Origin: Rhea pennata | Taxonomy: Eukaryota > Chordata > Aves > Rheiformes > Rheidae | Reading direction: 5' to 3' | NCBI RefSeq assembly: GCF_028389875.1 | Contig: NC_084665.1 | Coordinates: 19,252,001-19,316,000, forward strand | Length of the DNA stretch: 64,000 bases | Part shown: in pieces, positions 12,507-25,221 of the stretch | How positions within the stretch are numbered: position 1 is the stretch's first letter | Layout: each line of letters starts with the position of its first letter | Notes under the pieces: generated by a model | What the model saw: the letters and a program-made list of their open reading frames with translations, nothing else | Database searches by the model: none | What the model was told of the DNA's origin: nothing | Made by a program: the position numbers and the translations under genes

Positions 12507-14540
12507 TCAGGAATTGTCGGACGGAACATGCTCCTCAAATCCTTCGCTCTCTCGGACCAAAGCTCTTTCCAGGATAACACGGCCTTCCTTGTAGCGCTGG
12601 CTGTCTTCAGTGGCAAATTCATAAATCCAACCCAGTTTGCTGTTGCAGTTTTTGCAGCTCACATCTCGAACCATGTGGCGGCCAGTGAGCATGACCCGAT
12701 CCTGAACTTCGCTGTATTGCAGATTTACCACCTGATAAAATACAGAGGATGGGCAATAGAAAGGATTAGTCTGCCTAGAGCAAAGCTTGAGAGCAGTGGT
12801 CATGACTATCAATATTTTAAAAGAAACATCCAAGCAAAGAGCCTGAGGCACCGCACATGAACTGAGAACTAAAGTATAATAGTGTACAGCCCTTGCAAAT
12901 CTGCTTTAGAAGGTAGCACCCTAAAGATGCCCTTTACAGAGATGTATAAACATCACTTTTAAATTGAGGGACATGAGATAGTAACACAAAAGGTAAGAGT
13001 ACTGCATTCAACTTTGGGTCAGAAATTAGTGTAATAGCTTATAAACTTCCCAATATTGAATCACTTTTAATATATTTCACCTATTACTAGCAACGGATGT
13101 GACCACTTATTTCCAGATATCAGAACTAAACTATTGAAAAAGGCATTTCTGAAAATTCTTGTAGCATTTTTTGAAATTATTGTCTAAGAAAAGGGAAGGT
13201 TAAGTTGTTGAGAATGTAGGCACTACATATACACATTTCTCTTTTTGTTATCTTGGCTATTTAAAAGTATACTTTTAACTTGTTTAGCAACAAAACCATA
13301 GAACCAGAATTCATAACTGGCTGAAAAGCTGGTGTTAGAACTATATCCAAACTGTCAGACACATCAGGATTCTGAAAGATGGAGTTATACTGCTTTCAGG
13401 TTTACATCTGACTGTGCCTGCTCTCTCCACTTCAGATGTTATGCTCCTGCCTCCAGAAACAGAAGTATCAAATTTATGTGATTAAAATCCACTATCTAAC
13501 ACACACACAAAAAAAATGGACTTCAGGGTCCAGAGCTTATGGGACAAGAAAGAAGTCTGATTTATTGCTCTCTTTTATAACTATTCAGCCTATCACTTAC
13601 ATATGCATATTACTGACAGGGTTCAGCAAACACCAGAAAGTCCAAGGCAAACTATGGTTAACTGAAACTATTACTGATGCCTACATCGACTCTGCCAATG
13701 CAGGCTTCCAAGGAAAAAAAATCAGAAGAGAACACACCAGTGATTTCATGGCTAGAAATTTTATGAGACAGCAAAGAAAGATCACTGTTTTTCAATGAGT
13801 CCAAACAACAAGTCTACTTTGAAGGGTTAATAAACAATACCACAATTCCCTAAGAGTCATGACTTTCATATTTTGATCAAACAGTTCAATTCAAACTTAA
13901 CCAATAAAAAATATGAAACTGTGTTCTTATGAAAATATGAACCCACATGTTATTGCCTGTAAAAGAGACTGTTTACTTAAAGTGGCCAAAATGCTGTTAA
14001 TTTCAACATGTTTTAGAAATGCAACAAAATATAATCTAGATCTTTTATTCACAAAATGAGCAAAAAGCCCTTGAAACTTCTAAATAAATTATTGTCATAG
14101 TGAATTTGAGATTCTTACTTCAAAATTTAAGTCTCCAAAGTTAAAACTGCCTGCATTTCCACATGATGTGACTATATTTACAATCCCCTTTGTAGTATTT
14201 TAGTATTACAGATAAACTTAGATAGTTCACCATTCACAGTCAATGTCAAATCTGAGGGTAAGAGGAAAAAAAAACTTTAAAATAATCATAATTGCACTAC
14301 ATTTTAGTCAAGAAGCATTTGATGACAGACTCATATTCCACTAACTCATTTTTTGAAACCAAACAGCATCTCCCTTTCATCTTCTGACCTGTTACCAACC
14401 TTGTTAAAAAGGAAGGCTCTTCCTGTAGCCCCTGTAAAACGAGTAGAGATGAGCTCAGAACGATTGGTCAGAATCGTGTCGCAGTTTGCACATGAGAACA
14501 GGCGAGTGCCACCAATATGATCCAGGAAAATTCTTCCCAT
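12507..14540 (-). CDS. YPEL5: YPEL5, Yippee-like protein 5 (two coding exons)
   Basis: Coding exons on the minus strand are 14540-14400 (47 codons, from the ATG) and 12731-12507 (74 codons plus TGA), giving 121 residues, the usual YPEL5 length. The intron 14399-12732 starts GT (AAG|GTTGGT) and ends CAG; joining is in phase and reads [12 protein letters not shown]. The Yippee zinc-binding pattern C-X2-C-X52-C-X2-C is complete: C17, C20, C73, C76. The N-terminus [20 protein letters not shown] and C-terminus EEHVPSDNS are those of YPEL5 rather than YPEL1-4. From the family: a small, very conserved protein reported at the centrosome and spindle and linked to the CTLH (RanBPM/WDR26) ubiquitin ligase. 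Reading through the intron would add 17 residues and then stop (64 aa in all), so splicing is needed. The start is supported by homology. A strong GTAAGT donor-like site lies just upstream of the ATG. Confidence 0.97.
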
Positions 14541-14574
14541 CTTCAGAACTTACGTAAATTGGTATACTCAAGAT
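14541..14574 (-). other. YPEL5: YPEL5 exon 2, 5' untranslated part and splice acceptor
   Basis: On the minus strand a pyrimidine-rich stretch ending TTTGCTTTCAG (AG at 14576-14575) precedes 34 bases of leader and then the ATG at 14540. This is the most likely acceptor for the exon carrying the start codon, so exon 2 would be 14574-14400. The leader contains ACGTAAGTTC (GTAAGT at 14553-14548), a near-consensus donor that could be used alternatively. Confidence 0.75.
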
Positions 14575-14606
14575 CTGAAAGCAAAAAGAAGCATCACATA
14601 CATGTA

Positions 14607-14690
14607 ATAAATAAATAAATAAAAAGCATTGTAGCAAAAGAAGTACTTTGTAGCAAAAACAAAAACAAACAAACAAAACAAAACAAAAGG
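14607..14690 (+). repeat. A-rich simple repeats (AAAT)n and (AAAAC)n
   Basis: AATAAATAAATAAATAAAA followed, after a short gap, by AACAAAAACAAACAAACAAA, just upstream (in gene direction) of YPEL5 exon 2. Confidence 0.9.
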
Positions 14691-16750
14691 ACTTTGCAGA
14701 ACATCCTGCAAAGTAACTCAGCTAATGATTACGGTGATACTTTCATATATGAATTACTGAACGTACAGGCTGCATTCATCCTCTCTATTTTTCATCTAGG
14801 TTAAGATACACAGAACTTAACCAAAGCATAAAGTTCTTTCCTAAAACTGACCATCTTACTTGTTAAGATGGCACATCTAGATACAAACTAATTACATTCA
14901 ATGAGGGAAACATGAATATAAACCCGTACAACATATTTCAGCTATTCAGTGCCCTGTTTCCTATAGAATCCTATAGTTAGTTCTTATACTGAAAAGCTTT
15001 AATTTCTTCCAAAGGGCCTGAAATTCCATTCCAGCATATTCCCCAGACTCACCCATCTTAGTCAGCACTGGGAAATGAAGCATTGAGAAGTATATTGAGT
15101 CAGCAAAACAATTACAGTTTAATTTTCCCAAGTCACCTCTTCACCCTCCCCTTTTTAATATATACTTATTTTGTCACTTCCCCTCAGCATGCCTCAATTC
15201 ATCATGTGCAACCACATAGCAACACCATCCAAGATGATTTAGTCTTCTAGCATAGCAACCTGAACTGCAGTAAATATTTAACTGCTCAACTGCTAATTGG
15301 AAAACTTGACCCCAGTGGTTTCATACACATGCTAACACAAACAAGGTCTAGATGCCATTTCATACAAGGAGCAGCCTACCAAAACCTCTACAATCAAACA
15401 GCTTACATACAAACATTTAAAACTGTCTAATCTACATGTAAAATACTGGTGTCATTTACCCAAGCAATTTCCAAAGCCCCATTATTAGTGCATCTCAACA
15501 ATCCTTCTGACTAGAAAAAGACAGCTTGGAAAGTTTATAGCACCAGAACTGAAGTACCTGACCAACAAGCCTCTTTGCTGGTCAGGAAAATTAAAGTATC
15601 TCAGTAGCTTTAAACCAACTAACAAAAATTACTAAAAGTTAGCTACTGAATAGGCACAGAACATATCAGATGGCCAAAAATTTAAGTGACAAAGGATGAA
15701 GTAACATGACAAAACAATTAAATGATGATATCATTTCCATTTTAACTTCAGAGAAGTTTTATGACTAAACATCTATAGTTAAACAAGTTAAATACATCTC
15801 CATTTATGTTTTAAATGTGGAATTAGGAAAGAATATTTTCTGTTTGTTTCATGCACAATGCAAAATAAATCTGACACACTGCAATACGAAAGTTATGTGG
15901 GTTTTATTTTTCAAAGGAGGAAACAGTGTGCTGTTTGTAGAGAAATTCATCAAGTTTAGTATTCATCAAGTTGAATATTCTATGTCAAGTGCCTTGAGAA
16001 AGGCAGATATTTAAGTTAAACTCATTTCAAGTCCTAAAGGATCCACTTCTTAAAGTTTACCCTAGCATGCACAAAGCAAATGCTAAAACGTGCGCTCACA
16101 AGTATAAAATTGAAAATAGCATTCTTACATCAAAAAAAAAATCATATAAATCACTGACATAAATAATTATACTCCAAATGCTTTATTTTACCACTTTGTT
16201 TTCTTACCATTTATTAGGCAATGAAAACTGTTCATAATATTGAATAGCACAATTTTAACACAAGTTCCTTCCATTCAGATTTTTTCCAATCACTTTCTAT
16301 TAAGTCTTCTGTTTGAAGGACACACAAACCCATCACTCTTCTTGAAGAGGACACGTGAAACATGTTTTGAGTTTGATAAAACTTCTCAAACATTTTGCTG
16401 TGTAGGGATATAATGTTTCCTTGTGACTCCACCCAGAATAGAGGAAATATTCTTCAATTTCTTTTTGCATAACAACTTTCCAATACGACTTTATCTTTCC
16501 AAGGTAGCAGGTGGGGCAAAAGGGGAAAAAAAAAAGAACAATAATAGTAAAACCAAAGAAAAAAAAACAATTTAGAATAAGTGTGAATAACTGAATATCA
16601 ATAGAAGTCTCCAGCCAGAAGAAACAACATATGCAAGCAATAAAAGCAACTGTGTAGACAGATATGCCTATAAGGCATTTGGCCTAAGTCCATGTGCCAT
16701 TCTTACTACTTTGGGAAAATGTTATTTTTATTGTTGATTGTACTGTGGAT

Positions 16751-16772
16751 AAAAAAAAAAAAAAAAAAAAAA
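16751..16772 (+). repeat. A22 homopolymer
   Basis: Pure A run about 60 bases left of the CR1 terminus at 16833. Confidence 0.95.
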
Positions 16773-16832
16773 GTCAATCATTGTAAATGTGGAATCAACC
16801 CCAAAGGGGTGTTTCTTTTAGGGTCAACCTGA

Positions 16833-18800
16833 TCATAGAATCATAGAATCAGTAAGGTTGGAAGGGACCTCTGGAGATCATCTAGTCCAACCTCCCCGCT
16901 CCGCAGGGTCACCTACAGCATGTCAGACAGGGTTGCATCCAGGCAAGCCTTGAAGATCTCCAGAGAAGGAGACCCCACAACCTCTCTGGGCAACCTGTGC
17001 CAGTGCTCCCTCACTCTCACAGGGAAGAAATTCCCCCTCACGGTCAGGCGGAACTGCCTGTGCTTCAATTTCTGCCCATTGCCTCTTGTCCTGTCACATG
17101 GGACAACGGAAAAGAGTTTGTCCCCGTCGTTCCCTTGACACCCTCCCTTCAGGTACTTAGCCACATTAATAAGATCCCCCCTCAGTCTTCTCTTCCCCAG
17201 GCTAAACAGGCCCAGCTCTCGCAGCCATTCCTCATAGGGCAGGTGCTCCAGCCCTCTCATCATCCTCGTAGCCCCATGCTGGGCTCTCTCCAGTAGCTCC
17301 ATGTCTCTCTTGGACTGGGGAGCCCACAACTGGACACAGCACTCGAGATGAGGCCTCCCCAGGGCTGTAGTAGAGGGGCAGGACCACCTCCCTCCACCTG
17401 CTGGCAACACTCTTCCCAATGCACCCCAGGAGACCATTGGCTTTCTTGGCCACAAGGGCACATTGCTGGCTCATGGTCAACTTTTCATCCACCAGCACTC
17501 CCACGTCCTTCTCTGCAGAGCTGCTCTCCACAAGGTCGGCCCCAAGCCTGTACTGGTGCCTAGGGTTATTTTTCCCTAGGTGCAGGACTCTGCACTTGTC
17601 CTTGTTGAACCTCAGGAGGTTCCTCGCCACCCAGCTCTCCAGCCTGGCCAGGTCTCTCTGAATGGCAACACAGCGCTCAGGTGGATCAGCCACTCCTCCC
17701 ACCTTGGTATCCTCAGCAAACTTGCTGAGGAGGCACTCTGTCCCCTCATCCAGGTCATTGATGGATAAGCTGAACAGGATGGGACCCAGTCCTGAGCCCT
17801 GTGGGATGTCACTAGGCACAGGCCTCCAACTACACTCCACGCCACTGATGATGAACCTCTGAGATCTGCCTTTCAGCCAGTGCTCAATCCACCTCACTGT
17901 CCACTTGTCTAACCCACACTTCCCGAGCTTCTCTAGGAGGATATTATGGGAGACAGTGCCAAAAGCCTTGCTGAAGTCAAGGTGCACAATGTCCACTGCT
18001 CTCCCTTCATCTACCCAGCCAGTCATTCCATCAGAGAAGGCTATCAGATTGGTTAAGCAGGATTTCCCCTTGGTGAATCCATGCTGGATACTCCTGATCA
18101 CCTTCTCCTCCATATGCCTGGAGATGACATCCAGAAGGAGCTGTTCCATCACCTTTCCAGGTATGGAGGTGAGGCTGAGTGGTCTGTAATTTCCTGGGTC
18201 CTCCTTCTTGCCCTTCTTGAAGACTGGAGTGACACTGGCTTTCTTCCAGTCCTCAGGCACCTCTCCAGTTCTCCAGGACCTCTCAAAGATGATGGAGAGT
18301 GGCCTGGCAACAACATCTGCCAGCACCCTCAGTACCTGTGGGTGCCTCCTATCTGGGCCCATGGATCTGTGGATGTCTAGCCTGCCCAGAAGGTCTCTAA
18401 TCCTATCCTCCTCAACCAAAGGAAAGTCTTCCCTTCTCCAGACTTTCTCCCTTGTCTCCAGGCTCTGGGATTCTTGAGGGCTGCCCTTAGCAGTGAAGTC
18501 TGAAGCAAAGGCGGCATTCAGTAATTCTGCCTTCTCTGCATCCCTTATCACCAGGGTCCCTGCCCCATTCAGTAGCGGGCCCACATTCTCCCTAGTCCTC
18601 CTCTTGCTGCTGATGTATTTGAAGAAGCCCTTCCTGTTGTCCTTAACATCCCTTGCCAGACTCAAGTCCAACAGGGCCTTAGACTTCCTCGCCACATCTC
18701 TACATACTCTGACTGCATTCCTGTAATCCTCCCAAATAGCCTGTCCCCTCTTCCAAATTCTCTGTACTTCCTTCTTCTGTCTGAATGCTGACTCTGTTAG
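16833..18800 (-). mobile_element. CR1 LINE, about 2 kb, 5' truncated
   Basis: Minus-strand CR1 with the octamer terminus at its left end (CATAGAATCATAGAATCAG at 16834). ORF2 is open for 487 codons from 18695 to 17232 and continues in another frame (17461-16913). Landmarks in order: [79 protein letters not shown], then the CR1 C-terminal region. One extra base near 17367-17369 (CTCTACTACAGCC against CTCTACTCAGCC in the 2.8 kb copy) causes the frame change. It sits in YPEL5 intron 1 in the same orientation as the gene. The right border near 18800 is approximate. The endonuclease region is missing. Confidence 0.95.
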
Positions 18801-19813
18801 TAGTTTTAGAAGCTAACTTAGACAAAGTACACAAACATCCCTATCTTTTTACAAAGAGTAACACAAACACTAAGCCTGATAAATTATGAAAACAGATCCA
18901 TTACGTAGACTAATCTAGCAAAGTATGCAAATGTCAGATATACATCTTAATAGTTAAAATGCAAAGACATTACATATCTGAAAATATAATTCATGTACTG
19001 TACCCTGAAAAGCAGTAACACACAGACACCTGGAAACAAAAAAGTTGAAAAGTTAAATACTTCAGAAGAGACAGTATAATTCTTGCATATATAAGCAAGT
19101 TAAAAGTCAGTGACATAAAAGATTGTATTACTTCTGCATAGGGCATTATACATGAATTGTGACCAAAGTGTTGACTCCTGAAAATGTTGAAAATTAAAAT
19201 AAATGCATAATATATCCAAAGATTTGAGGGCGGAAAATCTTGCTTAGTAACACAAGGCCTAAAATGCTCAATTACTTTTTTCATTCCAAAGAGCTAAAAG
19301 CAACCTAATCAAGTGTCTAAACAAGAAAAAAATTCCAATACAACTTGGGTTCTAGCAGAAAAACAAAATGAAATTCATTTGATAGTAGCATAACCTGGAA
19401 GAACTCAGACTAAGGTTATGGCAGAATTTAAGTTAGACTAAGTGGTACTGAAACAGTTTTCTGCAGAATGCAGTGCATGAGAAAGAAAATTACTTTTTTT
19501 TTTTAAAAAAAATTACACATTTAAAAGTTTAGAAAATGAAGTTCTACAATTTGCACTATAGCAAAGAGTCAGTTTTTAGAAGTCTCTTAAATTACAGTCA
19601 AAATTTAGTTTAATCCTACTAGAACTTTTAACATTTAAAGTAACTTTTATCTTTATCTATTTTAGCTGAAATCTGTGATAGTGAAGATAATGACCTAGAA
19701 TTCTTATCGTTAGTTCCAGGTTTTGATTGCTACAGTATTTCAACGAATCTGTAAGAATCCAATTGAAGTGTTATAAAAATAGCCACATTTACATTTACAT
19801 TAGTCTTTATATT

Positions 19814-19834
19814 ACTGCTCACAAAGTGAGCAGT
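19814..19834. other. Small perfect hairpin in YPEL5 intron 1
   Basis: ACTGCTCAC and GTGAGCAGT form a 9-bp perfect stem around AAA. There is no U-run or other terminator or miRNA signature beyond this short stem. Confidence 0.4.
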
Positions 19835-20400
19835 TGTACAAAGTGGAAAAATAGTAAGTTACAGAACAACTGCTGCTAATGCAGCCTCAAAATGATGCAT
19901 TTGACTGTGACTTTTGCAGACAAGCTAACAAGGAACTTAGGCTTTTTCCTTTCATACAAACAAGCAAAGTGAACTTCGATATGGGCTTTTTTCTTTTCTT
20001 TCTTTTTTTTCCCCCTTTGTTAAGCCAGAAATAGAGTATTCACTTATAAGACCAGTTCAGAAGGTACTCCGCTGTGGGCAAAAACTGTTGCCCTCATATA
20101 CGACAATCCTGAATCCCATAAGCTATACTCAGTGTACACTGACAACACAGGAGAAACTAAGCAGAACAAGAGAAAGCAATTTTCCATTGCTCTCAAGCTT
20201 ATATCCCTTATATATTGAATTGGTGTGTACGAAGTGACCCGAGATAACTGTGTAATTTCTTTCCTCCAATTTCTACTTCCCATGTAAAACATGTGGGTGT
20301 CTATTTATGTTCACACATATATAAATGATCTGAAAAAAGCCACTTAGAGCCAGCTTTTATAGGCAGTGGGAAAGTTCTCTCAAATGAAAAAAGAAAAAAA

Positions 20401-20423
20401 GAGAGAGAGAGAGAGAGAGAGAA
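20401..20423 (+). repeat. (GA)n microsatellite
   Basis: Eleven GA units directly after an A-rich stretch. Confidence 0.95.
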
Positions 20424-20844
20424 TTGTGAAAAATTAAAGCATATTTAACATTTAAGATCCTCCAGTTAGGGGGAGAAAAATATAAGAAGTGCACGTAACA
20501 ATTCAGCTATTCTTTATACTTAAAAAACAGTGCAATTCGCTGAGATATTCTGCACTGTTTGAGACAGTCAAATTTCCTATTGTTATTCACAACCCCAGAA
20601 AGTGGCCCTACCATATCACAGCAATTCCATCATGCTGCTAGGAAAATTTCCAAAAGCAGCAGACAGCAACCTTACAAAACCGAAGGGTGAGGAAGGAGTA
20701 GATTTTTTGTGACCCATAACTACTTCTTCAAAATCAACTAAATATTCTTTGGCAGATAAGTGACAGTGATGAAGTTCTAGTGATCCTGCCCTCACACATA
20801 TTCCCAAAGTCTGAATATTAAAGTCTAAATTATTAAATTAAATT

Positions 20845-20849
<5 letters not shown>

Positions 20850-20876
<27 letters not shown>
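20850..20876 (+). repeat. A27 homopolymer
   Basis: A pure A run about 55 bases before the CR1 tail at 20931. No retrocopied gene is recognisable upstream. Confidence 0.95.
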
Positions 20877-20880
<4 letters not shown>

Positions 20881-20930
20881 GAATTTGAGTAAACAGGTGC
20901 TTGTATGAACTGAAAGCAGATGTCACTGTG

Positions 20931-21240
20931 TCATTAAGTATCTGAAGGGAGAATGTCAAGGGGATGGGGACAAACTCTTTTCGGTAGTGCCATGCGACAG
21001 GACAAGAGTCTGAACCACAGGAAGTTCTGCCTGAATATGAGGAGGAATTTCTTCACTGTGAGAGTGATGGAGCACTGGCATAGGTTGCCCAGAGAGGTTG
21101 TGGAGTCTCCTTCCCTGGAGATCTTCAAGGCCTGCCTGGGCACAACCCTGTCTAACACGCTCTAGGTGACCCTGCTTGAGCAAGGAGGTGGGACTAGATA
21201 TCTCCAGAAGTCCCTTCCAACCGTACCAATTCTGTGATTA
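20931..21240 (+). mobile_element. CR1 LINE, short 3' tail
   Basis: About 310 bases matching the last part of CR1 ORF2 and its 3'UTR (STOP context CTAGGTGACCCTGC, then GGACTAGATATCTCC and CCAATTCTGTGATTA). It is more diverged than the two larger copies, with small deletions (for example after ACAAGAGTCTGAACC). It is antisense to YPEL5 within intron 1 and begins about 55 bases after an A27 run. Confidence 0.9.
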
Positions 21241-24179
21241 GTCAGCATCCTAAACAGCATTATCAGCTTGCATCCTTGACACAATCTTTAGCAGATCAGT
21301 GATAGTTCATATCTCCTGATTATTAAGGCTTGCTGTCAGTACATTATTTTCACATTACAAACCTTGATACCACTCCTTAGTCACATCGTATACATTTCCT
21401 GCTCGCATGTTTCTCCCAGTAACCATATGCAAAACAAAACACAAGCATAATGGCACAATGTTTCTTTCCAGTGTGTTGCTCCTAAATTGCCACCCATCTT
21501 TCAGTGCTTATTTTTATGACACTGAGCAACAGCTGTCAAACAGCTGACACTTGGCTATTTAAATTTCACCACTATCTGCACACAGAGCTCAAGGCACCTG
21601 AAGTACTACTCGGTACCTTCAAAAGCAACAAACAACAAAAGACTAACACAAAAAAAAAATTAGTATTTTTCAAACTAACAGTCAGTGTTTTCTTGTCCCA
21701 GAGAGCATCTCCTGAAGACACAGAACCATAAACGGCTGGGAAAGCTGGCACCTTCTATGTATACACTGGACTATGGATATCTCAAGGAGTCTCAGTGTTG
21801 CTTCAGCACCACCTACTGCATCTCAGATCTACAACAGAAAACAGCTGCTAGTTAAGGGATACAAAGCTATGACAGACCATTTCTCCATCTATCTAACTAA
21901 AAGCATTTACCTTTGCATAGTGAGCCAACAATCACTATATTCTCCTTGAAAATAGGTACTGTACTGTCCCAGGTAGGGTAACACACTTCGAAGATGGACT
22001 TACTCTGAAACATGCTTAAACTTTACCTCAGAAACGAGGCTTGAGCTTCACCTTCTCATCTCAGAGACAAACAGAAGAGGGAAAAGAATAATTAGCCCAG
22101 CTACACAAGATTACACATTAAAGAACCACTGGATGAGCAAAATAATAAAACTTACTCTTTATTCCTCAGGTGTCTGCCGCTCACAAGTAGGGGTGCATCT
22201 GAAAATACACACCCAGTCAATCTGCTAACAGGTCTGAGACTCCGCAGTGCTTCACTACGACTTCCACAACTATTGAAACAAGCAAGGCCTGACCTCTGGC
22301 CTCTGCCTACAAGCAGAATTCTTTATCAGAAAGCACTGCATGTAGTCAAAAGTGAAGCAAGCAAGCAAACTCATACAGTATACCACATTCATTAGAACCA
22401 TCCAGCTTCTATAGGAAAGCATACAAGGAATTTAATACAGCCAAATGACTGGAAAGGCTTTGACAGCAAATGCTGTGCCCAGATGCAGAGCAATATGCCT
22501 ACCTAAAGCAAGATGCCCGACATGTGAGAACTGCATCAGTAAAGTTACAATAATATAGTTTTCTAGTGCGAACTGGCTCTTTCTCACGTAAAGTGAAAGA
22601 CTGGCATAGGGATATTGGCATTTAAATATTATAATATATACTATACCGGTCTATGGAAATACTATACAGATTAATTTGTTTCAAAAGTTTACAGATAGCA
22701 GAGCAATACAGACAGGTGTTCCTTTCTAATTAACACAGCCCCCACATTCCAGCTTTTCACACACTTTAACTGACATCCTCACAATACTTTTGCTAGATTA
22801 GATATACAAGTATTACTTTATAAATGGTATTTGACTCAGATCTAAGTTCCTTTCTCAGTACTACACAAGAGTTCAACATTAGCAACTATTTCTGTCTCCT
22901 CAATTCCAGACTCTTTTCCTTCCTTAATTCTCCAACTGTTTTTAGGAAACTTGTATTTCCTGATTTAATAATAGACTTATTCTAATACTAATTAAGCAGA
23001 TAAGACAACCTTAGTCTATTAATCCATTCAATAACTTTCACAAAATTGAACTAATTCAGATTTTCTGTTTTCATTAATTTTAGTGTCCAAAGTATACAAC
23101 TCTTCATCTGAAGACAACAAGAGTTTAGTGAGTCATGGGGGAAAAAAAGGATGTATATAAATAAAATGGCAAAGAGACAATGACCACCCCTATTTCCACA
23201 CAGACAAACTACACTCACTGATAGAAAGGTTGTGAATAAACCTACTGCATCTCAGTAAGAAATTCTTATACCAACTGGAAAATTCCAAAATGCTCCAAAA
23301 TTAAAGGAGCCTTGATACTAAGCATTCACAATGCACAGGTAATTCATCTGTATTTTAAACAAGATTTTCAGTTAAACCTTGCTTAAAGGAGTCACGCATT
23401 TTGGCAGGAGCTAAGCATCTCAAGATTTCGACAGAAGTCCTGCGTAAGTAAACAACCATTAACTGATGATCTAACTTGAGTAACATTGCTTTAAACTTGT
23501 GATGACTACCAGCAGAGGGAACACTTTAAAACAAAAAAAAAAAAACCCACACATGTACAGCTCTCAGCTAGTCTGTCAGATGACAAGTAACAAATCTCAT
23601 CTGCTCTTGTCATCTTCTTTACTGGGTTGTAATGTGCAATTTCTTTTATCCTCATGCACTTGGCAGCCATTTCTGAATCCTACTCATCATTATTATTAAT
23701 GTTATCTATAAACAATTAAACCTGTACTCTATAGTTACATACTCTGAAAACTAAGAAAGGGGAAGTAATAGATAACAGAAACCTCCAAATAATATCTTAA
23801 AGAATGGGGGGGCAGGGGGAAAGAGCAATGCTAAAAAGTGACAAAACAACACCTAAATTCAGCTGTATAGAATGAGTTACACACATTACGTATATAATGA
23901 CTATGTAACTGAACCAGCAAAAGGAAGGAGTCTTTACAATCATAAAGCAAGTTTACTCTCTTTCTGCTGTCACTCAAAAATGTTAGTTATATTAATGGCA
24001 GAAAATACACCCATATTCAGTGAGCTGCAGATTCAGTGCCTACCTCGACTGCATGAAGAATGATCTATCTCAATGGCATTCAGTGTTTGGGGAAAATAAA
24101 TAAATAAATAAAGCAATGAAGTACAGCCCTGGGATCAAATAAAGACAACAGCTCTGAAAAAAAATACCATCTGCTTCCT
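21241..24179. other. YPEL5 intron 1, part near the CpG island
   Basis: A/T-rich with no recognised repeat family or exon. Alternative 5' exons cannot be excluded by eye. Confidence 0.55.
24093..24113 (+). repeat. (AAAT)n microsatellite
   Basis: Four to five AAAT units at the left edge of the CpG island. Confidence 0.9.
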
Positions 24180-24487
24180 CGCACGGATTCAAACCATCTC
24201 AGAAGCAGGCGGCGACACGGAACACCCCCGCGAGGCGATGGCGGGCCGGGGAGAAGGGGAGGCAGGGGAACGGCCAGGGGTTGTCTTAACGGAGCCAGAG
24301 GCGCTACCGCCAACGGCAACAGTCACGCGAAGCAGCTCGCACCGAGGGTCAGCGCCGGGGCTGCCGCGGGGCGCGCCGAGCCGGGCAGCGCTCCCCTCCT
24401 CTCCCCTCACGCGCGGCCGTTACGCGCGCGCCGCGCGGCCGTTGCCGCTGCCCCGCGCGGCCGCTGCACACAAAGCCCGGGCGCGCG

Positions 24488-24512
24488 ATGGGGGGGGGGC
24501 GGGGGCGGGGGC
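24488..24512 (+). promoter_or_regulatory. G-rich tract able to form a G-quadruplex
   Basis: A run of ten G, then C, five G, C and five G sits inside the CpG island on the plus strand. The long run can supply two G-tracts, so four tracts with short loops are available. It lies within the presumed YPEL5 first intron, on the non-template strand for plus-direction transcription. Confidence 0.5.
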
Positions 24513-25221
24513 AGCGCCCCAGCTGGGCGCCGTCACGGGGCCGCGCGCAGCCAACCGGTGGCGGCTCGGCCCCCGGCGCCGCAGCCGGGCGCTCCCGGCA
24601 GCGCAGGCAACTTGACAACAAACAGGAGGAAACAGCTGACGGGAGGCCCCGCCGCCGCCGCCGCCGCGAGGGGCGCCCCGCTCGCCCCCTCTCCCCCCCG
24701 CGCCGCCGACCCCCGCCCCCGCTGCGTGGGGGGACGCCGCGGAGCGGGCCGGCGCCCCCGTGCGCAGCCCCCCTCCCCCCCCAACCTCCCCCAGTCCCCG
24801 CACAGGAACCGGCCCGAGAAGTTGCCGCCGCCCCGGCGGGGAGGGGAGCCCGCGGCGGCGGTGCGGGGCCGGGAGGAAGTTGCGGCCGCCGCAGGGAGAG
24901 GGTGCTCGCTGCCGGCCCTGGGCGGAGGGCCGGGCAGGAAGGCTGGGCGGCGCTGGCAGACGCCGCCGCAGGAGGGGGGAATCGCTGCTTTGTTGCGGCG
25001 CCGGGCCGGGGGAGGAGAGCGGGGCCGGGCGCTGCCACCTCCGCGCCGCGGGACCGGAGCGGCTCCCCCGGGGCCCCGCCGCGGCCCGAGGTACACAGTG
25101 CCGCGGCCCAGAGCAGCAGCGACGGCGACCGCCGCCGCCTCCCCTCCCGCAGCCGACGGCGGCAGCCCGCCCTGACCTCCCCGGGCAGACGGGCGCCGCG
25201 GCGCGGCCCCCCGCCGATTAC

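Larger units (their letters stand above)
14577..16832. other. YPEL5 intron 1, part near exon 2
   Basis: A/T-rich intronic sequence with simple A-rich repeats; no coding or RNA feature recognised. Confidence 0.6.
18801..20930. other. YPEL5 intron 1, between CR1 copies
   Basis: A/T-rich; contains the (GA)11, A27 and small-hairpin items listed separately. No gene. Confidence 0.6.

Noticed and set aside
12528-12860. 110-codon plus-strand frame
   Set aside because: Mirror of YPEL5 exon 3 on the opposite strand.
16913-18726. Several plus-strand frames of 60-99 codons
   Set aside because: Antisense shadows of the CR1 reverse transcriptase.
20616-20876. Retrocopied gene ending in the A27 run
   Set aside because: No recognisable parent gene or poly(A) signal upstream; a plain homopolymer is simpler.
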